A stretch of DNA of 64,000 bases from Myxococcales bacterium (GCA_021787845.1 JAJYLH010000007.1:62001-126000), one strand, 5' to 3'; counted from the stretch's first letter, positions 25,699 to 34,595 are shown. A program made the numbers and translations. The notes: generated by a model not told the origin, from the sequence alone.

Positions 25699-28014
25699 GT
25701 GCCGCATCTGAAGCTCCTGCGACGCTCCTGCATAGCGATAGCGGTCTTGCTCACCTCGACCGGGTGCCTCGTCTCGGAGCCGGCGCCGAACCTCTTGGGT
25801 CAGGACGTCCACCTGACCATCGTCCACACCGCCGACATCCACTCCCGCATCTTCCCCTACACGTTCACCCCGAACCGCTTCGAGCTCTCCTACGGGCTCA
25901 ACCCTCCGCAGGGCCCCTTCGGGGGAGCGGCGCGGGAGTGGACCCTCATCCAAGAGGAGCGCGAGCGGTCGGCCCGGTTCCTCCACCTCGACTCGGGCGA
26001 CTGGTTCCAGGGCGCGCCGATCTTCAACGTCTTCGCGGGCGAGGCGGAGCTGCGGGCGATGACCGAGATGCACACCGACGCGGCCGCGGTGGGCAACCAC
26101 GAGTTCGACAAGGGCTCCGACAACCTCGCGGCGCAGCTCAGCTTGTGGGGCGGCTTCCCGGCGCTCGCGTCGGACTACATCTTCGAGGACTACACGCAGC
26201 AAGGCCAGAACTCGCTCGGCCAGGTGATCCGGCCGTACACCATCCTGAACGTCGACGGGCTCGTGGTCGGGGTCATCGGCCTGGGGAACATCGACACCCT
26301 CACCGACATCGTCGAAGGCGGCAACAGCCTCGGCCTGACGCCGATGGACCCGGTGCAGACGGTCCGGACCTACGCCCAGCTCCTGCGCCCGCAGGTGGAC
26401 CTCTTGGTCGTCGTCAGCCACCTCGGCCTCGACGGCGACACCCAGATCGCGACCACGCCGGCCTCGACCGACCCGACGAAGGAGCCGAGCGACGTCGACA
26501 TCATCTTCGGCGGGCACATCCACGTGGTCCTGAACCCGCCGGAGACGATTCCCGAGTACGACACCAGCGGCAAGCCCACCGGCCACAACACGATCATCAG
26601 CCACTCGGGGGCGTTCGCGAAGACCTTCGGGCGGATGGACCTCATCGTCCACGTCAACTCCCCGGCCGAGATCGCCCAGATGGTGAAGGACGGCCAGGCG
26701 CCCCGGCGCGGATACGTCAAGGCGTTCGACTACCAGGTGGTGCCGGTGGTCGCGAAAGAGGCGGTCGACGGCGACCTGTGCGTCACTCCGGACGAGGACC
26801 AGAGCGGGCAGAGCTGCACCGCTACCAAGCCAGGGTACGGCTACTGCCAGACGACGACCGAGGCCGGGCAGCGCAAGAAGTGCATGGTCGGCGGCGGGGA
26901 CTGCGGCCAGGGCGACCCCTGCCTCCCCTGCATCTACTGCCACGTGCCGGAGGACGCCGACATGAGCCGCATCCTCGAGCCCTACGAGCTGAAGCTGAAC
27001 CAGTCGCTCGACCTGACCCGGGTCTTCGCCGGCGTCGCGGTGGCGAAGTCGGCCGGCGTCCCCGGGGTCATCGCCCGCAAGGCGCAAAACGGCGGCGACA
27101 GCCAGCTCGGCAACCTCGTCGCCGCCTCGATGCGCTTCGAGAAGAACGTCCAGGCCGACTTCGCCCTGACGAACACCCTCGGCATCCGCGCCGACTTCGA
27201 CAACGGTCCTCTATCTTTGGAAGAGATGTACAACGTGTTCCCGTTCGAGAACACCATCGAGGTCATGTACCTCTCCGGCGACGAGGTGCAGCAGATGCTG
27301 GACTACGTCGCCGAGCGCTCGGGCGAGCGGGGCTGCCAGTCGCAGGCGCAGGTCAGCGGCATCTCGTTCGTGATGGACTGCTCCCGGCGAAAGGCGGACC
27401 TGGTGCTCGTCGGCTCGGGGAACAACTGCACCTCTGACGCCCAGTGCGCGGCGACGAGCGAGGTGTGCGGGGCGACCTTGGGCTTCTGCCAGAGCTCGAC
27501 GAACCCGGCTGGCTCATCGATGAGCATCTGCCAGGTGAACGGGGCGAGCACCTGCCAGAGCGGCGAGACCTGCCAGCCCTCGGAGCTCGACAAGTGCGGG
27601 AAGCTCCTGAATCCGAACGCGACCTACAAGGTGGCGGTCAACGACTACATCGCGGGCGGCGGCAGCGGCTTTCTGATGCTCAAGCGGAACACCGCGAAGT
27701 ACGACACCGGCATCTCGCTGCGCGACGCGCTCGTCAACTACCTCCAGGACTTGGACGACCCGCAGTACGAGGGACCGTTCTCGTGCGACGCGGGGGCGAC
27801 GCCGAGCGCCAGCACCTGTCACGGCGCCATCCGCTGCGACGACCCGCGCTGGCAGTCGAACCCCTACCTGCAGGCGAACGACCTCATCACCCCGGACATC
27901 GCCGCCGCCGCGTGCCCGGGCAAGACCGGCGTCGGGAGCTGCTACGGCGACATCGTCTGCATCCTTCCCCACAACCAGCAGGCCGACGGCCGCATTCTCC
28001 CGAGGATGGAATGA
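25699..28014 (+). CDS. 5'-nucleotidase/UDP-sugar hydrolase-like metallophosphoesterase lipoprotein
   Basis: 771 residues from GTG 25699; a GTG at 25609 would add 30 Arg-rich residues. Signal VPHLKLLRRSCIAIAVLLTSTGC gives a likely lipid-anchored Cys23. Catalytic domain: TADIHSR, LDSGDWFQG, VGNHEFDKG, VVVSHLGLDGD and FGGHIHVVL, all dimetal ligands present. The C-terminal substrate domain is recognised by NGGDSQLGNLVAASMR, FALTNTLGIRADF and YNVFPFENTIEVM, plus YIAGGGSGF for base stacking. Two Cys-rich insertions (about residues 355-418 and 575-635) are not typical of the family. Acts in the periplasm or at the surface, releasing nucleosides and phosphate. Its stop overlaps the next ATG (ATGA at 28011). 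Confidence 0.88.
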   Translation: MPHLKLLRRSCIAIAVLLTSTGCLVSEPAPNLLGQDVHLTIVHTADIHSRIFPYTFTPNRFELSYGLNPPQGPFGGAAREWTLIQEERERSARFLHLDSGDWFQGAPIFNVFAGEAELRAMTEMHTDAAAVGNHEFDKGSDNLAAQLSLWGGFPALASDYIFEDYTQQGQNSLGQVIRPYTILNVDGLVVGVIGLGNIDTLTDIVEGGNSLGLTPMDPVQTVRTYAQLLRPQVDLLVVVSHLGLDGDTQIATTPASTDPTKEPSDVDIIFGGHIHVVLNPPETIPEYDTSGKPTGHNTIISHSGAFAKTFGRMDLIVHVNSPAEIAQMVKDGQAPRRGYVKAFDYQVVPVVAKEAVDGDLCVTPDEDQSGQSCTATKPGYGYCQTTTEAGQRKKCMVGGGDCGQGDPCLPCIYCHVPEDADMSRILEPYELKLNQSLDLTRVFAGVAVAKSAGVPGVIARKAQNGGDSQLGNLVAASMRFEKNVQADFALTNTLGIRADFDNGPLSLEEMYNVFPFENTIEVMYLSGDEVQQMLDYVAERSGERGCQSQAQVSGISFVMDCSRRKADLVLVGSGNNCTSDAQCAATSEVCGATLGFCQSSTNPAGSSMSICQVNGASTCQSGETCQPSELDKCGKLLNPNATYKVAVNDYIAGGGSGFLMLKRNTAKYDTGISLRDALVNYLQDLDDPQYEGPFSCDAGATPSASTCHGAIRCDDPRWQSNPYLQANDLITPDIAAAACPGKTGVGSCYGDIVCILPHNQQADGRILPRME

Positions 28015-29477
28015 GCTGCGTCCGGCAGGTGAACGCTACTCGGGCAGACGCGCGCGACCCGCGCCGGCGCGCGCGCGCCCAGGGCGTGCTCGTCCTCGCC
28101 CTCCTCGCGGCCGGCTGCACCCGCACCATCAACGTGACGCGACCCGAGCCCAGCTCGTTCAAGGTGCAGATCGTCTGCGCCGGCCAGAGCGCGGCCGACT
28201 GTCCGGCGGTGGCGCCGGGCGTGACGACCTGTCCGGCGCCGAGCCCCGAGCAGAAGCTGGACCTGGGGATCCCCTCGCAGCCGGTCGATCCCCTGCAGCG
28301 CTACTACCAGGCGCAAGTGACCGCCATCGACACCGACGGGAACCCGTACCCCTCGTACCAGGGGACGGCGAAGGTCTACGAGATGTTCGACGGCAACACG
28401 ACGCCGGCCCGTAGCGCCCTCACCCCGTGCAGCTCCGACGGGCTGTCGGCGACGAGCTGCCTCACCCTCCCCTTCCACAACGGCCAGGCCTGCCTCCAGG
28501 TCAGCCTGCCCCTCGCGCCGAACGGCACCGTCTACGGCTACAACCAGACCGCGCTCTGGGTGGAGGACTCCGGGACGCACACCTCCTACGCTGCCGGAGC
28601 CTCGCAGCCCATCTACCGGCCAGCACCGCTCATCTCCGACGTCCAGTTCACGCAGGACCTGGACACCGGCGCCTCGGCCCTGGACAACAAGCACGTGCGC
28701 ATCGACCGTGGCACCGGCGGCAGGCCCCTCGTCGTCACCTCGATTTCGACCGGCGCCTACACGGTCACCGACATGGGCACGCCGGGCGACCACCCGTGGG
28801 GAAGCCTCGAGGTCTACTCCTACTCCTATCCGCAGACGGTCGAGGTCGACAACGGGGCCGCGGCGACGCAGCAGGCGGGCGGGGTCACCGGCCAGTCGTT
28901 CTCGACGATGAACCTCAAGGTCGGCGAGGAGGTGTACCGGCTGGACGGCATCGTCGACGAGTACCTCGGGCTGACCGAGCTGAACTTCCCGAGCTGGCAG
29001 CTCGTCGAGGATTCTTCCGGCCAGCCGGTGATGGCGACGAGCCTTCCGCAGGCGCACCCGCTACCCGACACCGCTCTCGTGAACCCGCTCAAGGAGCTGG
29101 AGCCGTACGAGTCGGGGCTGGTGGAGACGAGCCAGTGGGTGATCTGCGCCCTCTACAACAAGCAGGGGCAGCCGGTGAACAAGTACGACGCCAAGAGCTG
29201 GGAGCAGTACCAGCAGTGGAAGGTCGCGCCGGCGGCCGGCATCGCGACCACCGACGGGAGCTGCGCCGACACCGGCATCAGCGTCCAGACGAACATCACC
29301 GCGCCGTCGTTCGACCCCATCCACAACGTCGGGAAGGTCCTGTGCCAGATGAAAGGGATCCTCTCGCAGGTGATTCCGGCGCCAGGGGTCAACCTCTGGA
29401 TGATCACCCCGCGCAGCCCGGACGACCTGGGCGTGTGGAAGGACTCGGCGAGCCAGTGCCCGACCCCCTCACCCTGA
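28011..29477 (+). CDS. Uncharacterised lipoprotein, 488 aa
   Basis: Starts at ATG 28011, overlapping the nucleotidase stop by ATGA, so the two are translationally coupled. After an Arg-rich start comes VLVLALLAAGC, a textbook lipobox with Cys36. The mature protein has an Ig-like first half (YYQAQVTAIDTDGNPYPSYQGTAKVYEMFD), then a block with repeated aromatic and acidic residues, and several Cys. No enzyme motif seen. Its position between a lipoprotein nucleotidase and a porin-like barrel suggests an outer-membrane-associated accessory subunit. Function not recognised. Confidence 0.7.
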   Translation: MSCVRQVNATRADARDPRRRARAQGVLVLALLAAGCTRTINVTRPEPSSFKVQIVCAGQSAADCPAVAPGVTTCPAPSPEQKLDLGIPSQPVDPLQRYYQAQVTAIDTDGNPYPSYQGTAKVYEMFDGNTTPARSALTPCSSDGLSATSCLTLPFHNGQACLQVSLPLAPNGTVYGYNQTALWVEDSGTHTSYAAGASQPIYRPAPLISDVQFTQDLDTGASALDNKHVRIDRGTGGRPLVVTSISTGAYTVTDMGTPGDHPWGSLEVYSYSYPQTVEVDNGAAATQQAGGVTGQSFSTMNLKVGEEVYRLDGIVDEYLGLTELNFPSWQLVEDSSGQPVMATSLPQAHPLPDTALVNPLKELEPYESGLVETSQWVICALYNKQGQPVNKYDAKSWEQYQQWKVAPAAGIATTDGSCADTGISVQTNITAPSFDPIHNVGKVLCQMKGILSQVIPAPGVNLWMITPRSPDDLGVWKDSASQCPTPSP

Positions 29478-29568
29478 GCGGGACCGCTCATGGACCTCGA
29501 TAGGGGTCCCCCAGGGTAGAAGCGCTTTTGACCAGTTGGACGTGACGTCAAGGACCGAAGGAGAGCTC

Positions 29569-31131
29569 ATGCGTCGCACGACACTTCTCGCGCTCATCGC
29601 CCTGGCGGCGGGCGCGCTCGCCCCGAAAGCGGCCCGCGCCGGCGACTTCATGGACACCCGGCTGAGCTTCAACCTCACCGACGAGGACCTTCTCGGCAAC
29701 CCCACGCTGCTCCAGCCGCAGGCTGCCGGCCTGCGCTTCGGCACCCCCGTTGCCCGCTGGGGGACGATGTTCTTCGACAACTACGACACCCGCTTCGCGG
29801 GGTTCGAGAACCTGACCGCGCTCGTGCTCTACAAGTCGCTCAAAGTCGGCCAGAGCGACTTCGAAGGCGCGCTGGTCATCCGCCCCAACGAGCTCTCCGA
29901 CAACGCGATCATCCTTTATGACGCGGGGTCCTACCTCAAGTGGACCTACTGGCTCGACCCGACGCGGACGAACAAGACCAACCTCGCGGTCACCGCGTTC
30001 CCGATGTCGTCGGATCCGCTCCGGCTCGGCTACTCGTACAAGATCTCCTGGGGCGGCTCGCCCATCTACTTCAAGCCGAACCCGGACAACCCCTACGCCA
30101 TCGGCGTTCCCGCCAACAATCCGAACCCGGTCCCCGGGCTGCGCGTCCAGCTTTCCGGCGACCGCGCCTATGGTTTTCTGGCCGCCAAGTCGACCGTGCT
30201 GCTCAACGTGAAAGACAACCAGCAGGAGGCAGTGGGAGCGGTGCTGGGTGGCGCGGGGGTCGACCTGACCCCCGAATGGCGGCTGGAAGCGAACGGCGGT
30301 TTCTTCGACCGGGGAACCCTCCCGAAGGAGGGCGTGCTCGGCCAGCCGCTCGACACCTTCGGCGGCACCGGCCAGATTGTCTACCACCACGGCGTGCCGG
30401 TCGGCCGCAGCATCGACTTCCAGCTCTACAAGAACGACCCGACCAGCTCGGCCACATGGTTCAAGCCGGAGACCTATCCGGGCGGCCTGACCTGGCTCGT
30501 CAGCTCCGAGGTGACCTGGACCGGTACCACCCTCCAGAACCCCGACATCCCCTCGAGCACCACCCTCGCGCCTGGCATGGCCGGCGACGTGAACTTCCGG
30601 ATGAAGTACAACTTCCTGCGCCTGCACGCGGACCTGATGTACCGGGACTTGATGTTCGCGCTTCTCAACGTCCCTGGCTTCGACCCAAACACCGCGCTGA
30701 GCTCGACGAGCGCGAAGGTCACGCCGGAGATGTTCGCGGCGGTCGGCGCCGACTACTACTTCTCCGGTCCGCACCTGACCCTGGGGCTGACCGGTGGCGT
30801 CGACAGCCCGGCAACCTACAGCGGCGTCTTTCCGAAGGCGCTCGCCGGCAACATCCCCGAGGAGGCTCTGCCCGTCTCGACCACGGTCGTCGTCCAGTCG
30901 GAGGGTAACTACGAGCTCTTGCCGCCCAAGCAGGCCGCGGCACCCATCGTCGCCTTCGAAGGCACCGGGAAGGTCGACTTCGGCGCCTTCGCGGTGGTCG
31001 GCGAGCTCTACCTCGACATCGACCACAACCTGACCGAGCTCCAGCGCAACAGCGCCCAGGACCCCTACGTGCGCGTCCCGTTCAACGCCTTCGGCCTCGG
31101 GTTCAACCTCTGCTTCCAGGCGAAGTTCTGA
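29569..31131 (+). CDS. Outer-membrane beta-barrel protein, 520 aa
   Basis: ATG 29569 with AAGGAGAG upstream. Signal MRRTTLLALIALAAGALAPKAARA ending in AxA. The mature protein is built of alternating strands and Gly/Asn turns and ends FNAFGLGFNLCFQAKF, with terminal Phe typical of BAM-recognised barrels. Segments such as NLAVTAFPMSSDPLRLGYSYKISW and RLHADLMYRDLMFALLNV look like long strands. 92 bases after the lipoprotein gene, so probably part of the same envelope cluster. Possible role: passage of nucleosides or phosphate released by the upstream nucleotidase (inference only). Confidence 0.72.
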   Translation: MRRTTLLALIALAAGALAPKAARAGDFMDTRLSFNLTDEDLLGNPTLLQPQAAGLRFGTPVARWGTMFFDNYDTRFAGFENLTALVLYKSLKVGQSDFEGALVIRPNELSDNAIILYDAGSYLKWTYWLDPTRTNKTNLAVTAFPMSSDPLRLGYSYKISWGGSPIYFKPNPDNPYAIGVPANNPNPVPGLRVQLSGDRAYGFLAAKSTVLLNVKDNQQEAVGAVLGGAGVDLTPEWRLEANGGFFDRGTLPKEGVLGQPLDTFGGTGQIVYHHGVPVGRSIDFQLYKNDPTSSATWFKPETYPGGLTWLVSSEVTWTGTTLQNPDIPSSTTLAPGMAGDVNFRMKYNFLRLHADLMYRDLMFALLNVPGFDPNTALSSTSAKVTPEMFAAVGADYYFSGPHLTLGLTGGVDSPATYSGVFPKALAGNIPEEALPVSTTVVVQSEGNYELLPPKQAAAPIVAFEGTGKVDFGAFAVVGELYLDIDHNLTELQRNSAQDPYVRVPFNAFGLGFNLCFQAKF

Positions 31132-31220
31132 GCCGGAGCGCTGCCGCTGAGCGGTAGCGGTGCCGCTTTGAGGCGGCGGTGCGGCGGAGGAGATTCCCTC
31201 CTGCTACCCGCGTCCCTGCT

Positions 31221-31256
31221 CGGACCGATCGGTCGGATCCGTCGGATCGGTCTTGA
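31221..31256. repeat. Dispersed intergenic repeat, family A, copy 3
   Basis: Exact 18-base core GGACCGATCGGTCGGATC at 31222-31239, followed by a second half-unit CGTCGGATCGGTC. Lies in the gap between the converging barrel and Hsp70 genes. Confidence 0.75.
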
Positions 31257-31306
31257 GTCGACCGTGAGCGAAGGCTGGGCGGGCGCGCCCGGTCCTGGGT
31301 CTCGCG

Positions 31307-32911
31307 CTAGCCGCCCCAGATGCGCCGGATCGAGGCGAAGAGCCCGCCGCCCCGGGGCGGCTCGGCGGCGCTCTGCTCGGCCGCGCGCCGGGCCATCTCC
31401 TCGTTCCAGGCTTCCTTGAGCGACTGCGGGGTGTCCTTGGTCGCGAGGAGCACTTCTCGCGCGGCACCCGTCGTGCCCTCCGCGGTCACCCGGAGCATGC
31501 ACTCCTCGTCGACCTGGAAGGTCACCTTCCTGCCCCCAAGGTCGGGCGCGAACCGGAGGGTCCCCAGGTACTCGTTGTCGACGATCTGCTCGGCCTCGCC
31601 CTGGAACACGTCCAGCTCGACGTCACCGCTCTTGGCGGGCGGCAGCCGGAAGCTCTTCGCCGTCGGGATGCTCGCGTTCTTCTCGATGATGCGCCGGAAC
31701 CGCCCGCCCGGGAGGGCGATGCCGATGGGCACCGAGAGCACGTCGACCAACGTGACCGCGTCCTCCTCGTGCAGGCTCTCGCCCAAGAGCGCCGCGCCCA
31801 GCGCCACCGACTCGTCCGGGTGCACGCCCTTGCGCGGGAGCTTGCCGAAGTACTGGTGGGTCTTGCCCTGCACCAGCGGCATGCGCGACTGCCCGCCGAC
31901 CAGGAGGACCTCCCGCAGGTCGGTCGGGCGCAGGCTCTCCTCGGCGAGGAGGTTGCCGACCACCTGGAAGGTGCGGTCGACCAGGTCGCCGGTGAGGGCG
32001 TTGAGCTTCTCGCGCGAGAGGGCGATCCGCAGGTCGACGGGCTTGCCCCTCCGGCTCTCGATGTACGGCAGCTCGATCATCACGTTCGCCATCATCGACA
32101 GGTCGATCTTGGTGGTCTCGGAAGCGCTCTTGATCCGCTGCAGCGCTATCGGAGAGGTCGCGAGGTCGATGCGGGTCTGCCGCCGGAACTCCTCCAGCAC
32201 GTAGTCGATGATGCGGTTGTCGAAGTCGACCCCGCCGAGGAAGGTGTCGCCGCCCGTCGCCACCACCTCGAAGACGTTGCCGTGGAGCTGGAGGATGCTG
32301 ACGTCGAAGGTCCCGCCGCCCATGTCGTAGACCAGGATCTTCTGGTCGAAGCCGCGGTTGAACCCGTAGGCGAGCGCGGCGGCGGTCGGCTCGTTGATGA
32401 TGCGCTTGACGTTGAACCCGGCGAGCTTGCCCGCCTCCTTCACCGCCGCCCGCTGGCTGTCGGTGAAGTACGCCGGCACCGCGATCACCGCGTCCTCGAT
32501 CGGCTCCTCCAGGAACGCCTCGCTCACCTTCTTGCAGTGGCTGAGGATGTGGCTCGAGACCTCGGGGATCGACTGGACGGTGCCGCCCAGGTTGACCGCG
32601 CAGCCGCCGTCCTCGCCCTCTACGATTTCGTACGAGAAGTACTTGCGCAGCTCCTCCACGGTCTTCGAACGGAACTGCCGGCCGATCAGCCGCTTGACGC
32701 CGTAGACCGTGTTCTTCGGGTTCGTGACCATCTGGTCCTTGGCCACGTTGCCGACGAGCAACTCGCCCTTGGTCGACTTCGCCACCACCGACGGGAGCAC
32801 GAGGCTCCCCTTGTCGGTCGGGACGCAGCGCGGGACCTTGCCCTTGACGTAGGCGACGCAGGTGTTCGTGGTTCCGAAATCGACGCCGAGGGTGATGGGC
32901 TTTGCGCTCAT
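31307..32911 (-). CDS. Hsp70/DnaK-family chaperone, short paralogue
   Basis: 534 residues from ATG 32909-32911. The ATPase domain is complete: [16 protein letters not shown] (phosphate 1), [39 protein letters not shown] (phosphate 2), [12 protein letters not shown] and [14 protein letters not shown] (adenosine). The substrate-binding beta domain follows (about 390-495), but the helical lid of full DnaK (about 640 residues) is reduced to about 35 residues ending in SIRRIWGG. No dnaJ or grpE nearby, so it is not the housekeeping copy. Myxobacteria carry several such paralogues (e.g. SglK, known). A transposon is inserted 93 bases upstream of its start. Confidence 0.9.
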   Translation of the reverse strand: MSAKPITLGVDFGTTNTCVAYVKGKVPRCVPTDKGSLVLPSVVAKSTKGELLVGNVAKDQMVTNPKNTVYGVKRLIGRQFRSKTVEELRKYFSYEIVEGEDGGCAVNLGGTVQSIPEVSSHILSHCKKVSEAFLEEPIEDAVIAVPAYFTDSQRAAVKEAGKLAGFNVKRIINEPTAAALAYGFNRGFDQKILVYDMGGGTFDVSILQLHGNVFEVVATGGDTFLGGVDFDNRIIDYVLEEFRRQTRIDLATSPIALQRIKSASETTKIDLSMMANVMIELPYIESRRGKPVDLRIALSREKLNALTGDLVDRTFQVVGNLLAEESLRPTDLREVLLVGGQSRMPLVQGKTHQYFGKLPRKGVHPDESVALGAALLGESLHEEDAVTLVDVLSVPIGIALPGGRFRRIIEKNASIPTAKSFRLPPAKSGDVELDVFQGEAEQIVDNEYLGTLRFAPDLGGRKVTFQVDEECMLRVTAEGTTGAAREVLLATKDTPQSLKEAWNEEMARRAAEQSAAEPPRGGGLFASIRRIWGG

Positions 32912-33004
32912 GGCCGGTTCACGGTCGTCTCGAGAACACCCGCTCGACTCAGCGGTCCAGATCCTCAAGGCTATCCGACGCGGCCTGCGGCCAGCAACAA
33001 ACCG

Positions 33005-33012
33005 ACCCGGAC
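33005..33012. repeat. Left target-site duplication of the transposon
   Basis: ACCCGGAC, identical and in direct orientation to 38153-38160, immediately outside the left terminal inverted repeat. Eight bases is within the range known for IS1-family insertion. Confidence 0.9.
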
Positions 33013-33029
33013 GGTGTTGGTCGGTTTTG
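33013..33029 (+). repeat. Left terminal inverted repeat
   Basis: GGTGTTGGTCGGTTTTG, 17/17 match to the reverse complement of 38136-38152. Similarity stops just inside (GATTTCC on the left against AAGTAGC on the right). Confidence 0.93.
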
Positions 33030-33074
33030 GATTTCCGCTCGCCGGGCCGGCCCTCGCGAGCTACGTTGGCCGGC

Positions 33075-33404
33075 ATGGACCACCCGACCCCCAGCGCCGC
33101 CCCCGTTCTCGACCCGGCCGGCATCCCGGCGCTCACTGAAGCCATCGCTCACCTGCACGGCGCCCGTGCCCGGTTCGTCGAGTGGGTCCGAGTGGCCGAC
33201 ACCTTCCAGGGCGCCCCGGTGTTCGACACCACCGTCGGGGTGTTCGAGCTTACCGGCTTCGCCGCCGCTCAGCGCGCGTATGCCTGGAGCGAACCCGCCG
33301 GGGGGAAGCGCCGCCGCTTCTTTGCCGTGCTGCACGCGCCGCCGGTGGACGGCCCGCTTGCCGCCGTCCGGGCGAGCATCGCGAAGGATGCGCGGAGCCA
33401 TTAG
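33075..33404 (+). CDS. Hypothetical transposon-borne protein, 109 aa
   Basis: First gene inside the left end, ATG at 33075-33077, about 45 bases from the inverted repeat. It encodes a compact alpha/beta-looking protein: IPALTEAIAHLHGARARFVEWVRV, FDTTVGVFELTGFAAAQRAYAW, then GGKRRRFFAVLHAPPVDGPL. Length, lack of low complexity and a sensible codon pattern support a real gene. No recognised family. Its TAG overlaps the TAA of the opposing 81-residue gene by two bases, a tail-to-tail arrangement. Confidence 0.5.
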   Translation: MDHPTPSAAPVLDPAGIPALTEAIAHLHGARARFVEWVRVADTFQGAPVFDTTVGVFELTGFAAAQRAYAWSEPAGGKRRRFFAVLHAPPVDGPLAAVRASIAKDARSH

Positions 33405-33646
33405 TCTTTCTTTAGGTATTTTTCCCACGGGCGCGGATTGCGAGGCGTGGGCGCCGGTGACGAGGCTGGCGGCAGCGCCTTCGGCTTAGGGCCGGGGCGA
33501 TACTTCGCCATGAGTTTCATCACGTCGTCTGCCACGGGCTCGACGGCGGCCATGATCTGCGGGTTGCCGGACGCGCCCGTGTTCTCGATGTTGGCCCGTT
33601 CCCCTTCCTGGGCGAAGTGCATCCCAGCAAGTTCAAGGCTCGACAT
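33401..33646 (-). CDS. Hypothetical transposon-borne protein, 81 aa
   Basis: Minus-strand ORF with an ordered N-terminal half (SLELAGMHFAQEGERANIEN, then MAAVEPVADDVMKLMAKYRP) and a Pro/Lys-rich tail ending PWEKYLKKD. Its Lys/Glu/Asn content differs from the Arg-rich translations of non-coding frames here, supporting reality. Weak ribosome site (ACAGG). A second in-frame Met lies at residue 9. Function unknown. Confidence 0.45.
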   Translation of the reverse strand: MSSLELAGMHFAQEGERANIENTGASGNPQIMAAVEPVADDVMKLMAKYRPGPKPKALPPASSPAPTPRNPRPWEKYLKKD

Positions 33647-33742
33647 CCTGTCGCGGGCGTTCCCTTCTCCTTCTCGGGTCGCGAGAATCTGACGGTGCCC
33701 GGTGCCCCCAACCGCATCAAGTCGTTTGCCAGGAGGCGACCG

Positions 33743-33898
33743 ATGCTAGAGAGCAAAAGCGAAAACGCAAGCAAGGCGTTGACCGTCGTATTCGAACCCG
33801 GTGGTCCCGACGCGAAGGTCCGCATCACCCCGGACGGAAGGTTCGTCGCCATCGACGTGCTCGGGGCGCTCGGACAGGCCGATCCCGGTCGAACGTAG
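33743..33898 (+). CDS. Hypothetical small protein, 51 aa
   Basis: ATG 33743 is preceded by a perfect AGGAGG with good spacing, the main reason to call it. The product runs from SKSENASKALTVVFEPGG into KVRITPDGRFVAIDVLGALG, a beta-rich stretch. Not recognised. Lies upstream of the structured non-coding region on the same strand. Confidence 0.5.
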   Translation: MLESKSENASKALTVVFEPGGPDAKVRITPDGRFVAIDVLGALGQADPGRT

Positions 33899-34049
33899 CG
33901 TGCGATAGTGGGAAGAAGAGACGCTGGGCCGGGCGATTCGCCGCTCGGCCCTCTCGGCCCGCGTCAGGGCCTCACGCCTTTTTTTGCGAGGGGCCGGAAT
34001 TGCACCCAGGCAGGCTCTCGCACGTCGATCCTCCTCCAGAACCTTCAAC

Positions 34050-34142
34050 TTCGACTTGCGCGCAGACGGGTTCTAGTGCAGGATCGTGGCGCCCCCACCG
34101 GGTGGCACCACATCCTGCGGCATCTACGCCGAAAAGTGGTCC
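34050..34142 (+). ncRNA. Candidate small RNA in the transposon left arm
   Basis: The gene-free stretch 33899-34178 contains TTCGAC (34050-34055), 17 bases, CTAGTG (34073-34078) as a possible promoter. A long interrupted stem follows, GCAGGAT (34078-34084) pairing with ATCCTGC (34112-34118) and containing GTGG/CCAC and GCC/GGC. The intrinsic terminator at 34143-34177 comes next. Promoter, stem and terminator in a row would give an RNA of roughly 90 nt. Purely sequence-based; the stem could instead be protein-bound DNA. Confidence 0.3.
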
Positions 34143-34177
34143 GGCCCTGGGCGTTCCCGCGCCCGGGGCCTTCTTTT
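34143..34177. terminator. Hairpin terminator between convergent units
   Basis: GGCCCTGGGCG (34143-34153) pairs with CGCCCGGGGCC (34160-34170), one mismatch, loop TTCCCG, followed on the plus strand by TTCTTTT. It lies just beyond the stop of the minus-strand 138-residue gene, so it may serve both strands. Confidence 0.65.
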
Positions 34178-34178
34178 G

Positions 34179-34595
34179 CTACCCCTCCTTCTTCTCTTGG
34201 AGCGGTAGCGTCGCCGTTCCACGCCGCGCCCGGTAGGCGTTCCGCTTTCCAGGCACGGCCTCGATACGAGCCGTCTTCTTCCGGGCGGTCCGATTCACCT
34301 CCGCCGCCAAGCGTCCGGGTCGAAGGTTCTCGGCGCCGAGTTCCTTGGCGATGTCCTTCACACCGAACACGCGGCCCGGCTGAGCACACAACAACTCTTC
34401 GATGCGTTGCGGGAGCGATGGGGCCGCCGTGCCTGACTTGGGATTCGGAACCGCTGCCGCTCTGCTCGCTGGCGCCGCCTCGCTTTGCGGCGGCGCTGCT
34501 GCTTGGCGCTTGCGCCCGAAGTGGCGCTCAAGCTCTTCGAGTGTCCCGCTCCATTCAAGTCGTCCGTCCGGGAACTCGGTGACTGTCAGGCCCAT
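34179..34595 (-). CDS. Putative winged-helix DNA-binding protein, 138 aa
   Basis: ATG at 34593-34595 with a strong AAGGAGGGAG site. N-terminal 36 residues form a small domain (MGLTVTEFPDGRLEWSGTLE, then ELERHFGRKR), followed by an Ala/Pro-rich linker. C-terminal residues about 66-130 look like a winged helix: LPQRIEELLCAQPGRVFGVK, DIAKELGAENLRPGRLAAEV, then a basic wing RTARKKTARIEAVPGKRNAY. Divergent from the transposase operon across a 333-base region full of palindromes, so it is a good candidate for the element's regulator (inference). No exact family recognised. Confidence 0.6.
   Translation of the reverse strand: MGLTVTEFPDGRLEWSGTLEELERHFGRKRQAAAPPQSEAAPASRAAAVPNPKSGTAAPSLPQRIEELLCAQPGRVFGVKDIAKELGAENLRPGRLAAEVNRTARKKTARIEAVPGKRNAYRARRGTATLPLQEKKEG

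Noticed and set aside
33781-33830. TTCGAACCCGG could be the T-arm of a minus-strand tRNA near the mobile element.
   Set aside because: No acceptor, D-arm or anticodon stem could be assembled, and the segment is coding for a 51-residue protein with a good ribosome site.
33899-34049. T-run at 33980-33986 as an intrinsic terminator of the 51-residue gene.
   Set aside because: The flanking GGGCCTCACGC and GCGAGGGGCC pair only imperfectly around the T-run rather than before it, so it does not form a standard terminator.
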